The position numbers and the translations under genes were made by a program. Below are positions 53,525 to 63,020 of a stretch of DNA of 64,000 bases, one piece after another. The notes beneath the pieces are model-generated. The model did no database searches. It was not told where the DNA came from and was given only the letters and a program-made list of their open reading frames with translations. Source of the stretch: Affinundibacterium seohonense (lineage in GTDB: Bacteria; Pseudomonadota; Gammaproteobacteria; Burkholderiales; Burkholderiaceae_D); contig NZ_JACOFW010000023.1 of assembly GCF_014284305.1 (NCBI RefSeq), positions 1-64,000 on the forward strand, given 5' to 3'. The stretch's first letter is position 1, and every line of letters starts with the position of its first letter.

Positions 53525-53707
53525 AGAGACCTCCGCTGAAAGAATGAGTCAAACCTGACTGATGATTCGCATCCTAATATAGACCAGATGAAATTTTCTT
53601 CCAAAATTTATCAATCAATGATTTAATAATTCAACAGATCACTTCAATGCCTATTTATTTCATCAATAGTCACAGTGTGAAATATTTAATCATATAAATT
53701 TACTCAA

Positions 53708-54172
53708 ATGACAATACTAGATGAATTAGATAAGCGCATCTTGCAGGTATTGCAAGTCGACGCCTCACTTAGCAACCACGAACTGGCGCAGCGCGTCCAC
53801 GCATCGCCACCCACATGCTTACGCCGCGTCAGTCGTCTGCGCAAAGAAGGTGTGATTAATAAGCAAGTCGCCATCTTATCGCCGGACAAAGTCGGTGCTG
53901 GTCTCACGGCGATTGTCGAAATCACGCTTGATCATCAAGCAACGGAATACCAAATCCATTTTGAAAATCTGGTCGCCAACGAGGCCGCAGTGCAGCAGTG
54001 CTATCGAGTTTCACCCGGGCCAGATTTTGTACTGGTGATCCAAGTGGCCGATATGACGGCCTATCATGCTTTAGCCCATCGCCTGTTTGCAACGCAGGCA
54101 AATGTGCGCAATGTACGCAGTTTTTTTTCCATTACGCGCAGTAAATTTGAAACGCAAATCGTGATTGCGTAG
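53708..54172 (+). CDS. Lrp/AsnC family transcriptional regulator
   Basis: A 154-residue Lrp-type regulator. The N-terminal helix-turn-helix is LDKRILQVLQVDASLSNHELAQRVHASPPTCLRRVSRLRKEG and the C-terminal RAM/AsnC ligand domain includes VLVIQVADMTAYHALAHRLF and VRNVRSFFSITRSKFET. It is divergent from glmS across 183 bases and probably autoregulated. The effector is probably an amino acid; its position between amino-sugar and murein genes makes alanine plausible but unproven. Confidence 0.92.
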   Translation: MTILDELDKRILQVLQVDASLSNHELAQRVHASPPTCLRRVSRLRKEGVINKQVAILSPDKVGAGLTAIVEITLDHQATEYQIHFENLVANEAAVQQCYRVSPGPDFVLVIQVADMTAYHALAHRLFATQANVRNVRSFFSITRSKFETQIVIA

Positions 54173-54711
54173 ACAAAAACGCGATACAAGTGATCGCAAT
54201 CAATGTAAATTATTTACAAGAGCATCCAAACACTTTAGCAATTGGTATGCATCAACTCGCTCAAAAATATTACGTCGAAAAAAAAATAAGCTTGGCCTAT
54301 CAAGGTGCCGATAGCATCACATCGGCTTACCACATCATCGAGACGAATAACTTACACGTTAAAAAAAGATGACGCCCGCAATCCACGTGAAAAAATAGCT
54401 CGCCAATAACAATTGGATAGTAAAAGATCTAGAAAACATCGCAAACTGTCGATTTCGCTCATAAAAAAAGAGAATAAAAGATAATTTTTCGTATTAAAAC
54501 AGAGACAAAATTCCAAATTTCATCGTCATTTTATGCAAATATTTCTTGACGATGACAAGATATACAATTTATGAATGATTGACATTACTAATCAAAATTA
54601 TATTTATATTTATCGCCTTGCTATGATTCTGCCTGTCGCAACGATGCAAGAAAAAACGCAAAGAAACGACAAATTTAATCACCAATCTTAATCACTAAAT
54701 AAGGAAATATT
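54173..54711. other. AT-rich spacer with promoter-like sequences
   Basis: About 540 bases, strongly AT-rich. A 60-codon frame at 54190-54372 starts at GTG without a ribosome binding site and is not convincing. Two promoter-like sequences occur: TTGACG (54546-54551) with TTATGA 17 bases later, and TTGACA (54579-54584) with ATTTAT 17 bases later. Either could transcribe the small ORF at 54712. Confidence 0.4.
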
Positions 54712-54807
54712 ATGTTGAACGCATTCGTAGAAATCCAACTGGTAGTAACAATGATCGCTGTAGTTGCTGCATTCTCCACCTACTTGCTCGATAACACGAC
54801 AAACTAA
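54712..54807 (+). CDS. Candidate 31-residue hydrophobic small protein
   Basis: A 31-codon frame (MLNAFVEIQLVVTMI to STYLLDNTTN) with an AAGGA site about 7 bases upstream and promoter-like sequence further up. Residues 7-26 (EIQLVVTMIAVVAAFSTYLL) could form one membrane helix. It stands alone in a long AT-rich spacer between the Lrp and glmU genes, and its codons look like those of expressed genes nearby. It resembles no small protein I can name. Coding status is likely but unproven. Confidence 0.5.
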   Translation: MLNAFVEIQLVVTMIAVVAAFSTYLLDNTTN

Positions 54808-55020
54808 TTTTGACGCTTGTAAAGCATCAAATATTAGACGTAATTAGTAAGTCATCGTCACAAGTCGTCGTAAGCCATTAAGGCAACGAAAAAGGCAACA
54901 AAAACATTTGTAACATGTGTCGGTAGTTTAGGCACTAAGTCGTATAGCAGTAGATGACATCATTAGCTGAGTTGAAACCCAGGTTGGATCGCTAATGAGT
55001 AGTAAGTCGGTAGTAAAAAA

Positions 55021-55121
55021 AGACGCCTTATTCATGCATGCTGATGAAAATCGCCCCCATTATTTCGGGGCACATGAAGGGCGTCTGTCTAGGGGGAAAT
55101 TCTTCCCCCTGTTTTGTTTTT
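55021..55121 (+). ncRNA. Structured transcript end, possible small RNA or 3' UTR
   Basis: Three nested or serial stems: AGACGCC (55021-55027) with GGCGTCT (55080-55086), an inner GCCCC/GGGGC stem (55053-55071), and a terminator AGGGGGAA-ATTC-TTCCCCCT (55091-55110) followed by GTTTTGTTTTT. On the plus strand this is a strong intrinsic terminator, 284 bases after the small ORF. It may be the end of that transcript or a separate small RNA. It also lies just beyond the glmU stop codon on the other strand, where the GCCCC stem could help end glmU. Confidence 0.4.
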
Positions 55122-55174
55122 GGAGCAGACGTTTTCGTTTGACTGCCAAACATCCACTCCACTGTTTTCCCAAT

Positions 55175-56542
55175 TTATTTCTTCAATTTTTGTGGCCGCT
55201 GCCAACCTTCGATCGTCATTTGCTTGGCACGCGAGACCGTTAATTTCCCTTCAGGCGCATCTTTTGACAATGTCGTTCCCGCACCTAGCGTTGCCCCTTT
55301 ACCGACCCGCACTGGCGCGATCAACTGACTGTCACTGCCGATGAAGGCGTCGTCCTCAATGATGGTACGGAATTTATTCACCCCATCGTAGTTACAGGTA
55401 ATCGTACCCGCACCAATATTGACACGACTACCCACCGTCGCGTCACCGATATACGCTAAATGATTCGCTTTGCTATGCGCTGCAATTTGGCTGTTTTTGA
55501 CTTCGACAAAATTACCAATATGAACGTCTTCCGCCAATTCGGCGCCCGGACGCAAACGCGCGTAAGGACCGATCTGCCCTTTCGCGCCAACCACAGCATT
55601 TTCTATATGGCAAAAAGGCTTGATCTCAGCCTCCTGACCAATCTTGGCATTTTTAATGAAACAATGTGCTGCGATCTTGACGCCATCAGCGAGTTCAACA
55701 TCACCCTCAAACACACAACCCACATCAATACTGACATCGCGCCCACATTGCAAACTACCACGCACATCCAGACGTGCGGGATCGAGCAATGTCACGCCCT
55801 GCTCCAGCAAGGTCATCGCGATATTTGTTTGATGCAGCCGCTCTAGCTCGGCCAACTGTACTTTGCTATTGACGCCCATGGTTTCCCAGATTGCGTCGGG
55901 TTGTGCGGAAGTGACTTCTACACCGTCCGCTACTGCACTGGCGACAATGTCGGTCAAATAGTATTCCGCTTGCGCGTTATGATTCGACAGTTTTCCTAAC
56001 CATGTTTTTAAGGCGATTGTCGGTGCGATCATGATGCCGGTATTGATTTCTGTCACTGCGCGTTCTGCCTCATTCGCATCTTTTTGTTCTACGATCCGGC
56101 GGATTTTTCCGTCTTCACGAATGATGCGTCCTAAGCCTGTGGGGTTGTCCATGTGCGCCGTCAAAATAGCCAGTTTATTTTCTCCAGCAGCTTCCACCAG
56201 CCGCTGCAAACTACTGGCACGCGTCAACGGTACATCACCATATAAAATCAAAGTCGGTACGGCATCATCTAAATGCGGGATAGCTTGTGCTACCGCGTGC
56301 CCTGTACCGAGCTGCGGCTCTTGTTTGGCGAAACAAATGTCTGCCGCAGCAACTGCACTAGGAACCTGTTCCCCGCCATGTCCATAAATAACACAGATCT
56401 TCGCCGCATGATGGCTATGTAATTGACGAGCGGTACTGATCACATGCTGCAACATAGGCTTGCCTGCAATCGCATGCAAAACTTTCGGTAAATTTGATTG
56501 CATGCGTTTGCCCATGCCGGCAGCGAGAATGACGACGTTCAT
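55175..56542 (-). CDS. glmU: Bifunctional UDP-GlcNAc pyrophosphorylase/glucosamine-1-P acetyltransferase
   Basis: A 455-residue enzyme catalysing the last two steps to UDP-GlcNAc, the precursor for peptidoglycan and LPS. The uridyltransferase domain opens [28 protein letters not shown] and includes [10 protein letters not shown]. The C-terminal left-handed beta-helix shows hexapeptide repeats ([53 protein letters not shown]). Full length. It lies on the same strand as glmS but with the Lrp gene and the small ORF between them. Confidence 0.97.
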   Translation of the reverse strand: MNVVILAAGMGKRMQSNLPKVLHAIAGKPMLQHVISTARQLHSHHAAKICVIYGHGGEQVPSAVAAADICFAKQEPQLGTGHAVAQAIPHLDDAVPTLILYGDVPLTRASSLQRLVEAAGENKLAILTAHMDNPTGLGRIIREDGKIRRIVEQKDANEAERAVTEINTGIMIAPTIALKTWLGKLSNHNAQAEYYLTDIVASAVADGVEVTSAQPDAIWETMGVNSKVQLAELERLHQTNIAMTLLEQGVTLLDPARLDVRGSLQCGRDVSIDVGCVFEGDVELADGVKIAAHCFIKNAKIGQEAEIKPFCHIENAVVGAKGQIGPYARLRPGAELAEDVHIGNFVEVKNSQIAAHSKANHLAYIGDATVGSRVNIGAGTITCNYDGVNKFRTIIEDDAFIGSDSQLIAPVRVGKGATLGAGTTLSKDAPEGKLTVSRAKQMTIEGWQRPQKLKK

Positions 56543-56655
56543 ATGATTTTTTAAAATAAGAATGGGGAAACAACAAGTTTAGCATGCGCATACGTCTTGG
56601 AGCATGCGAACGACAGTGTCATAATCAAGCATTCATTTGATCAGAACGCCATAGC

Positions 56656-57327
56656 ATGACACCAGAACTGCGCAAAGAAGCTTCCGAGCTTCAACTACAC
56701 AAACGCGGCATACGCATTAATGTACAACTACACGTGATCGAAGCCGATGAAGAAATTCAAATCCGTGATGCTGAACAGCTAAAACATCGGCTACTCGCCC
56801 TTTGGGCTGTGAGCCAGGCAGCCATCAATGACAATCGCCAGGTCATGTATCTCTATCTCAAGACTCAAAACTTATTGCCAGTACTGTCAAAAAACGAGGC
56901 AAACTTCCTGCAACAAGATGTGGTGACGGAGGAACAAGTGCAAAGCTTCCAAGACCGACAACATGCATTTCACTTCCTTGCTTGGTGCGCGAGCCTGTTA
57001 GACAAGATCGATCTTGGCAATAAACCGATTGACCATGACAAAATCTTGCAGCACTTTCCCGCTCTGGATCAGCCAAATCAAAGTGACAGCAACATGGCAA
57101 TTCACTTAGCTGCTCTAAAAGTGCGCCGCAAAGACGTCATTATGGACTGGTCAGATCTACTATATCGCTTACATTGGGCAGTAAGGCACGCGGCACTCAA
57201 TCACAAACCTAGCCCCGGGAACATCGATGCAGTCATGGTGCGGGAATGGCACCAAGCCGTGAATTGGATGTGTCGCTATGATGACGAGAATAATTGGGAC
57301 CAAGTTAGCACCGAAACCACGGCGTAA
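56656..57327 (+). CDS. DUF4272 domain-containing protein
   Basis: A 223-residue soluble protein that fits the DUF4272 family: an N-terminal RKEASELQLHKRGIRIN, a central helical part (LKHRLLALWAVSQAAIN, EANFLQQDVVTEEQVQSFQDRQ) and the C-terminal MDWSDLLYRLHWAVRHA block. The function of this family is unknown. It is divergent from glmU. No signal peptide or metal motif is seen. Confidence 0.75.
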   Translation: MTPELRKEASELQLHKRGIRINVQLHVIEADEEIQIRDAEQLKHRLLALWAVSQAAINDNRQVMYLYLKTQNLLPVLSKNEANFLQQDVVTEEQVQSFQDRQHAFHFLAWCASLLDKIDLGNKPIDHDKILQHFPALDQPNQSDSNMAIHLAALKVRRKDVIMDWSDLLYRLHWAVRHAALNHKPSPGNIDAVMVREWHQAVNWMCRYDDENNWDQVSTETTA

Positions 57328-57448
57328 TCAGGTATCGACGGGAACCTTGATTAAACATCATGGTCTGACAATCTGACTAAGAATCACGACGAGTAGCAAA
57401 AAAAATAGCAACAATCAACCGGCAATTATTCATACGAAAAGGAATAAC

Positions 57449-58780
57449 ATGAGACTACGCACCCGCACCAAACTACCGATGGCTGTGATCATCGCAGCAC
57501 TCTTCGTCAGCGCTTCCGGCACAGCTATCAGCTACGCGACACCATCTACCCAAAAAGTCTCTGCCGAACAAGCTTTGATTGCCAAGGCAAAAGGTATTCA
57601 TCAACGAGTGCTAACCCTCGACACGCACGATGATATCGACATTAATAATTTTGCTTACTCACGCAATTATTCACAGGATTTAGAAAATCAAGTCACGCTG
57701 CCCAAGATGATCGCGGGTGGTTTAGATGCCTCATTCTTTATTGTGTACACCGGACAATCGACCGAACCCGATGCGTTCGAAGCAGCGGGCTATAAACGCG
57801 CCTACGACAATGCCGTGAATATGTTCGAAGGCATCCATCGCATGACCACCGTGCTGGCACCGAATCAAATTGAATTTGCTCGCAGCGTTGCAGACGTCAA
57901 TCGAATTTATGCCAAAGGCAAAAAAGTCGCACTCATTGGCGTTGAAAATGCCTATCCACTTGGCGACGACAAGGTGGCGATTAAGCGCGTCAAACAATTT
58001 TATGACCGTGGCGCTCGCTACATGTCTTTGGCACACCAAGGCCATAGCCAACTGTCTGACTCCAATACCGGCGAGCAAATCGGTTGGAAATGGAATGGCT
58101 TATCGCCACTTGGCAAGCAGGTCATTGCAGAAATGAACAAGTGGGGCATCATGGTCGATGTCTCACATCCATCCAAAGAATCGATGATGCAAACCTTGGC
58201 GATCACCAAAGCACCTATCATCGCCTCACACTCGTCCGTACGTGCCTTGTGCGATGTCAGTCGCAATATGGATGACGAACAATTATTGGCATTAAAAGCA
58301 AACAACGGCGTAATTCAAATCGTTGGCTTCAGTGCTTATTTAAAAACTGATTCCGCTGAAAGACGTGCAGCCTTAAAAACACTGCGCGACGAATACCAGC
58401 TCCCCAACAATGTCTCCACACAAGCAGTCAAGCGCGGCCCTGTCGGCGGCATCAGTGAAGAGCAAAGAGAGACACTCATTAAACGCTTGGCGGAAGTCGA
58501 CGCTAAATTCCCGCCACCGAGCCGAGCTACCGTAAAGGACTTAGTCGACCATATTGATTATGCCGTCAAAAAAATCGGCATCGATCATGTTGGCATTTCT
58601 TCAGACTTTGATGGTGGTGGCGGTATCGATGGCTGGAATCATGCAGGCGAGACGTTTAACGTCACACTAGAGTTAGTCCGTCGCGGCTATACCGAAGCGC
58701 AGATTGCCAAACTATGGAGTGGCAACTTACTGCGCGTGATGGCAGATGTTGAGAAAGTAGCGAAAGAAATTCAGAAATAA
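57449..58780 (+). CDS. Secreted membrane-type dipeptidase (M19, renal dipeptidase family)
   Basis: A 443-residue zinc dipeptidase. A signal peptide (MAVIIAALFVSASGTAISYA region) is followed by the metal HxD motif in TLDTHDDIDIN, the bridging glutamate in LIGVENAYPLG, histidines in SLAHQGHSQL and IIASHSSVRALCD, and the conserved GISSDFDGGGGI. M19 enzymes split dipeptides and tolerate a D-residue at the C-terminal side, so it may complete digestion of murein dipeptides in the periplasm; that link is inference. An AAGGAA site precedes the start. A terminator follows. Confidence 0.9.
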   Translation: MRLRTRTKLPMAVIIAALFVSASGTAISYATPSTQKVSAEQALIAKAKGIHQRVLTLDTHDDIDINNFAYSRNYSQDLENQVTLPKMIAGGLDASFFIVYTGQSTEPDAFEAAGYKRAYDNAVNMFEGIHRMTTVLAPNQIEFARSVADVNRIYAKGKKVALIGVENAYPLGDDKVAIKRVKQFYDRGARYMSLAHQGHSQLSDSNTGEQIGWKWNGLSPLGKQVIAEMNKWGIMVDVSHPSKESMMQTLAITKAPIIASHSSVRALCDVSRNMDDEQLLALKANNGVIQIVGFSAYLKTDSAERRAALKTLRDEYQLPNNVSTQAVKRGPVGGISEEQRETLIKRLAEVDAKFPPPSRATVKDLVDHIDYAVKKIGIDHVGISSDFDGGGGIDGWNHAGETFNVTLELVRRGYTEAQIAKLWSGNLLRVMADVEKVAKEIQK

Positions 58781-58802
58781 CATTAAGCTAGCGCAAAAAA
58801 GC

Positions 58803-58840
58803 AAACGCAGACCAGAACATCATTCTTGGTCTGCGTTTTA
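58803..58840 (+). terminator. Intrinsic terminator of the M19 dipeptidase gene
   Basis: AAACGCAGACCA (58803-58814) and TGGTCTGCGTTT (58827-58838) form a 12-bp stem with a 12-base loop, followed by TTTTA. It lies about 22 bases after the dipeptidase stop codon. Confidence 0.85.
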
Positions 58841-58917
58841 CTTTGCATTCGAAACGCCAGCAGCTCTGGCGCAATGGCGATCGACAGCTTACTATTGCCT
58901 CACAAACGACTGCACAC

Positions 58918-59454
58918 TCACAGCTGTTGTTTGAACAAATCTGCCAGCCTTCGGGCTATTGCGTGACTACCAGAGAAAGAGTCGTAAACTTCTTCCGCCC
59001 AACGCCACACCAGATCGATGTATTCCTCTTCATCGTGACTGGCATCAACATCAATCACAGTAATAGTCGGTCGATGATTCGGATCTTGTTGAATAATTTT
59101 TTCATCTGGATGCGAAATTTTATACGCGTCCAGCACTTCCTGAAGTAGGGGAGACAATTCAAAATCCCATTCAATTTCATCGACTAAGATTAAATGCAAA
59201 CGTGCCAGATGAAAATGATTATTCCAGCGACCATGAATTAAAGTATGTTGCAAGGCATGCGCATCAACACAGAGAAAAAGCGTCATGTGTTCAATGCCTT
59301 TTTCCTGACTGATCTTGTGCGTAATTTTGCTCGCAGTAGCGACGCATTCGGTGATGCCATGAAAGGTATCGGATCCACAAAGTTGGCATTGGCCATCTTC
59401 GAGTATCTCTAAATCATTCTTTGCTGCCTGCTCTAACCATTTTGGCATAATCAA
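58918..59454 (-). CDS. DUF5946-like hypothetical protein
   Basis: A 178-residue protein with an N-terminal CxxC pair (GQCQLCGSDTFHG) and the segment LFLCVDAHALQHTLIHGRWNNHFHLARLHLIL, which resembles the VDAYALQHP motif of DUF5946 proteins. The C-terminus is acidic, then helical (DLVWRWAEEVYDSFSG). The function is unknown. The CxxC could bind zinc. It converges with the dipeptidase gene. The family call is from memory and moderate. Confidence 0.55.
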   Translation of the reverse strand: MIMPKWLEQAAKNDLEILEDGQCQLCGSDTFHGITECVATASKITHKISQEKGIEHMTLFLCVDAHALQHTLIHGRWNNHFHLARLHLILVDEIEWDFELSPLLQEVLDAYKISHPDEKIIQQDPNHRPTITVIDVDASHDEEEYIDLVWRWAEEVYDSFSGSHAIARRLADLFKQQL

Positions 59455-59517
59455 CCTCCATTGCTATAACGCACATTGAGACTTCATATTCATCATAAAA
59501 CAGGCAGCAAAATTAAA

Positions 59518-60069
59518 CTAGCGTTGTCGTTCTTTTTCCCACAATACATCACTACCGCCCGCAAAACGATTGAGTACGCGCGACAAAACGAATAACAAAT
59601 CTGACAATCTGTTCATATACTGGCGTGGTGCCTCATTGATTTGTTCTGCTTTGCCAACACTAACGATTGCTCGTTCGGCACGACGGCAAACGGTGCGACA
59701 GACATGCGCCATCGATGCTGCGCGTGAACCGCCTGGCAAGATGAAATCCTTTAACGGTGGCAAATCAGCATTGTATTTGGCAAGCAATGCATCGAGTCGC
59801 AACACCTGCGCCTCAGTGATCATGGTGTAACCAGGAATACACAACTCACCGCCCATATCAAACAGATCATGTTGAATTGAAAACAGCTCGTGCTTCAGTG
59901 CTTCCGGAATATCCTCGCAAATCAAGGCACCGATATGCGAATTGAGTTCATCGACATCCCCCATCGCGTGTACACGCAAGGCATCTTTATCAATTCGCGT
60001 TCCGTCACCTAAGCCGGTGGTGCCCTCATCACCCGTACGAGTGGCGATTTTTGAAAGTCTGTTACCCAT
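59518..60069 (-). CDS. Cob(I)alamin adenosyltransferase (PduO type)
   Basis: A 183-residue ATP:cob(I)alamin adenosyltransferase that makes adenosylcobalamin. The N-terminal ATP loop is KIATRTGDEGTTGLGDGTRIDKD, followed by GDVDELNSHIGAL, and the C-terminal active-site helix has SRAASMAHVCRTVCRRAERAIV and QYMNRLSDLLFVLSRVLNR. Full length. No cobalamin genes are adjacent, so it probably serves cofactor salvage. Confidence 0.94.
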   Translation of the reverse strand: MGNRLSKIATRTGDEGTTGLGDGTRIDKDALRVHAMGDVDELNSHIGALICEDIPEALKHELFSIQHDLFDMGGELCIPGYTMITEAQVLRLDALLAKYNADLPPLKDFILPGGSRAASMAHVCRTVCRRAERAIVSVGKAEQINEAPRQYMNRLSDLLFVLSRVLNRFAGGSDVLWEKERQR

Positions 60070-60153
60070 AATAATGTCTCAGAAATTTAATCAAGCCGAA
60101 AGGATACGCGAATTTATTGCGGATGCGCGTATGCCCATTTCGAATGCAGGGAT

Positions 60154-60195
60154 TTACCTCAGCCGAATTACCTCAGCCGAATTACCTCAGCTGAA
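60154..60195. repeat. Three tandem 14-bp repeats
   Basis: TTACCTCAGCCGAA occurs twice and TTACCTCAGCTGAA once, directly after one another, ending at the kinase stop codon. It lies in the short spacer between the kinase and cobalamin genes. It may be a slippage product or a binding site. Confidence 0.75.
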
Positions 60196-61596
60196 CTAGG
60201 TCGGCAAAATCAGACTAACGATCAAACCACCGCCTTCACGATTATTCAGACTGATGCGACCGCCATGGGCTTCGATAATTTCGCGTGTTAGTGCGAGTCC
60301 CAATCCAGTGCCATGTCGCTTCGTTGAATAAAATGGAACCAAGGCGTTTGACATGACCGCATCGCTCATGCCGGTACCACGATCAGCAACTTCGATACGC
60401 ACGCCTTCAACGATAGGCTTTACTTCGAGCGAAACGCCATCTATTGAAGAACCAGACTCCAGCGCATTTTTTAATAAATTCAGCAATGCCTGCTCCATTT
60501 GTGCCAGATCGAATTGAGCAATATCTTCAGGCAAATGACCATGCACTTGAAAGTGAATTTGTGATTGCAAGCGTTCGATAAAGTGTTGCCAGCTAGTCGA
60601 TTCTAAACGGGGCGTCGGGAGTTTGGCGAATCTCGCATAGCCGTGAATAAAGCTCTCCAGATGCTGGGCGCGCTCTTCAATCGTTTTCATGATTTCTGGT
60701 AATCGCTCATATTGACCACGACTGATCAATGCACCTGCGGAATTTGCTAAGGACGCGACAGGCGCCAAAGAATTATTTAATTCGTGACTAATTACGCGTA
60801 TCACTTTTTTCCAGGTTTGTACTTCCTGCCGACGCAATTCCACCGTTAAATGACGGATCAAAAATAACTCGTGTTCAGCGCCATTCAAAATAAAATGCCG
60901 ACGCGACAGATGATAAATTTCATCTTCATCACTCTCCTCGGCAGAAGCAACGGCATCTTTCCTTACCGTATCTGCACTCACGGTAAACAAGCCATCACCG
61001 CCTTGTGCCATCGCTTCACGCAAGGATTGTGAAACTTGTTGCAATACCTCTTCTAAGCTATGACCTTCTAATTTACGACCATGATTGAGTAACTGCCTCG
61101 CCGTGATATTCCCAAATACAATGTGGCCGCGCATACCAACTAACAACATCGCAACCGGTGTATTTTGCAGCATACTATCGAGCAGTAATTCACGCTGCAC
61201 CAAATCCAAACGCTGCTCGCGCAAAACCTGCCCCAACTCGTTATGAGCATCGACCAAATCAGCTAATTCGTCATTGCGTCGCCAATGTAAACCGAATGAA
61301 AAATCTCGATCCTGATAGCTCAACACAGTGCCACTCATTGCACGAAATAATTCTAAAATAGGTCGCAACTGTGCTCTAACCAGAGCAATTGAGATCGGTA
61401 TAAATACCAACAAACAAGTCGCGGCAATCAACAAATTATCGTGTGGGAAAAAGTGAGCCGCAGTCATCACACAAGCTAAAGCCGCACTTAATATACCAAT
61501 CAGCAATAAGGAAAAACGTGCTGCCAAAGACATCCGGCGAGCACGTTTGCGCTTAGGGTTTTGCCCAGCTTGGTTTGCCTTATGCACGATAGTCAA
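60196..61596 (-). CDS. Sensor histidine kinase (NtrY-like)
   Basis: A 466-residue membrane kinase. Two N-terminal membrane helices (FSLLLIGILSAALACVM and LLIAATCLLVFIPISIALV) are followed by a HAMP-like region and a PAS-type domain (LLDSMLQNTPVAMLLVGMRGHIVFGN). The phospho-acceptor is in VISHELNNSLAPVASLAN, with N-box LLNLLKNALES and G-boxes VADRGTGM and GTGLGLAL. HELNNSL is typical of NtrY-like kinases. No response regulator lies in the window beside it; the partner may be encoded elsewhere. It starts 12 bases after ttcA on the same strand. Confidence 0.9.
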   Translation of the reverse strand: MTIVHKANQAGQNPKRKRARRMSLAARFSLLLIGILSAALACVMTAAHFFPHDNLLIAATCLLVFIPISIALVRAQLRPILELFRAMSGTVLSYQDRDFSFGLHWRRNDELADLVDAHNELGQVLREQRLDLVQRELLLDSMLQNTPVAMLLVGMRGHIVFGNITARQLLNHGRKLEGHSLEEVLQQVSQSLREAMAQGGDGLFTVSADTVRKDAVASAEESDEDEIYHLSRRHFILNGAEHELFLIRHLTVELRRQEVQTWKKVIRVISHELNNSLAPVASLANSAGALISRGQYERLPEIMKTIEERAQHLESFIHGYARFAKLPTPRLESTSWQHFIERLQSQIHFQVHGHLPEDIAQFDLAQMEQALLNLLKNALESGSSIDGVSLEVKPIVEGVRIEVADRGTGMSDAVMSNALVPFYSTKRHGTGLGLALTREIIEAHGGRISLNNREGGGLIVSLILPT

Positions 61597-61608
61597 TCAT
61601 CTTCAAAA

Positions 61609-62565
61609 TCAATCGGCATCCTCAATCAGATTCAGATTGATCATCGTCGTAGTTGGCGTTGCGCATGGTTCTTCATCGAATGCGATATCACCGTTTGGCA
61701 TCGTCTCACCAGTCAAAGCCAAGTCGCGGAAATTGAACAAGTCTTTGTCCATCAAATGTGATGGGACTACCGTTGATAAGGCGGAGAAAATATTATCGAC
61801 GCGACCTGGATGCTGCTTATCCCAATCGCGCATCAATTGCTTGATGTGCTTACGCTGCAAATTCTCTTGAGACCCGCAAAGATTGCAAGGGATGATAGGA
61901 AACTGTTTGACTGCCGCATAACGTTCGGTATCTATCTCCTTCACATAGGCCAAAGGGCGAATCACAATATGACGACCATCATCTGATTGCAATTTGGCAG
62001 GCATGCCTTTTAGCTTACCGCCAAAGAACATATTCAGAAAGAAGGTTTCCATGATGTCGTCACGATGGTGGCCTAAGGCGATTTTAGTCGCACCTAACTC
62101 ATCGGCAACACGATACAAAATACCGCGACGCAGACGTGAACATAATGAACAAGTCGTTTTACCTTCAGGCACCAGACGTTTGACGATGCTGTAAGTATCT
62201 TGATTTTCAATGTGATAGGGAATGCCTAATTTATCTAAATAAGCTGGCAAAATATCTTCAGGAAAACCGGGCTGTTTTTGATCGAGATTAACTGCCACGA
62301 TGTCAAAGTTAATCGGTGCACGTTCCCGTAACGTCATCAGAATATCGAGCAGAGCGTAGCTGTCCTTCCCTCCCGATAAACACACCATGACTTTATCGCC
62401 GTCTTCAATCATATTAAAGTCGCCAATCGCTTGGCCGACTAGACGACACAAACGCTTATGCAATTTATTATTTTCGTAAGCGATCTTTTCAGGCGATCTG
62501 GTCGAAGCTGTTTGCGCATTCGTAGTAGGCATTGGCATAGAGATGACTTGCATATGTCGACTCAC
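61609..62565 (-). CDS. ttcA: tRNA 2-thiocytidine synthetase TtcA
   Basis: A 318-residue PP-loop ATPase that thiolates cytidine 32 in tRNAs using an iron-sulfur cluster. The PP-loop is [21 protein letters not shown] motifs are in [13 protein letters not shown] and [15 protein letters not shown], and the [16 protein letters not shown] segment is typical. The ATG at 62565 overlaps the folB stop by four bases. A 30-residue N-terminal extension before the core is common in the family. Confidence 0.95.
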   Translation of the reverse strand: MSRHMQVISMPMPTTNAQTASTRSPEKIAYENNKLHKRLCRLVGQAIGDFNMIEDGDKVMVCLSGGKDSYALLDILMTLRERAPINFDIVAVNLDQKQPGFPEDILPAYLDKLGIPYHIENQDTYSIVKRLVPEGKTTCSLCSRLRRGILYRVADELGATKIALGHHRDDIMETFFLNMFFGGKLKGMPAKLQSDDGRHIVIRPLAYVKEIDTERYAAVKQFPIIPCNLCGSQENLQRKHIKQLMRDWDKQHPGRVDNIFSALSTVVPSHLMDKDLFNFRDLALTGETMPNGDIAFDEEPCATPTTTMINLNLIEDAD

Positions 62566-62960
62566 GCTTCCGATTTAATTTGAAACACTTCGACCCCAAC
62601 ACCTTCACAGTCTGGATAGACATCTGGCTTCATGGTTGAGACTCGCACGGCGCGTACCCGTGGATGCGCCAACATAATTTTGGCAACGTCATCGCACAAG
62701 GTTTCTTGCAAATGTACATGACCTTGCGCAACTCGGGCAGCAATTGTGCCGCGCATAAAATCGTAATCCACGACCTCATCAAGCTGATCGTCTTTTGGTG
62801 TCGATAAGGACAATGGAATGTAAAGATCGACATTGATCATCACACGTTGTTCACCCTTTTTTTCAAACTCATGTACGCCGATGTTGATTGAGATTTCGTA
62901 GTTGCGTAAGAACAAACGACGACAATCGGTGAGTTGCGGGTGGTGAAGAATGGATAACAT
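62562..62960 (-). CDS. folB: Dihydroneopterin aldolase
   Basis: A 132-residue FolB enzyme of folate synthesis that splits dihydroneopterin to hydroxymethyl-dihydropterin and glycolaldehyde. Visible motifs are [38 protein letters not shown] and [15 protein letters not shown] with the conserved glutamate. It lies between a pteridine-reductase-like SDR gene and ttcA in an apparent operon. Confidence 0.93.
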   Translation of the reverse strand: MLSILHHPQLTDCRRLFLRNYEISINIGVHEFEKKGEQRVMINVDLYIPLSLSTPKDDQLDEVVDYDFMRGTIAARVAQGHVHLQETLCDDVAKIMLAHPRVRAVRVSTMKPDVYPDCEGVGVEVFQIKSEA

Positions 62961-63020
62961 AGATGCTCGCTTAAAAAACTAATCAATAGAAATAAATAAA
63001 ATGCCGCGTCTAACGCAACA

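Noticed and set aside
53525-53707. glmS ribozyme upstream of glmS
   Set aside because: The short AT-rich leader shows no recognisable ribozyme core; that ribozyme is mainly known from Firmicutes.
54190-54372. 60-codon frame after the Lrp gene
   Set aside because: GTG start without a ribosome site, AT-rich and unlike any family I know.
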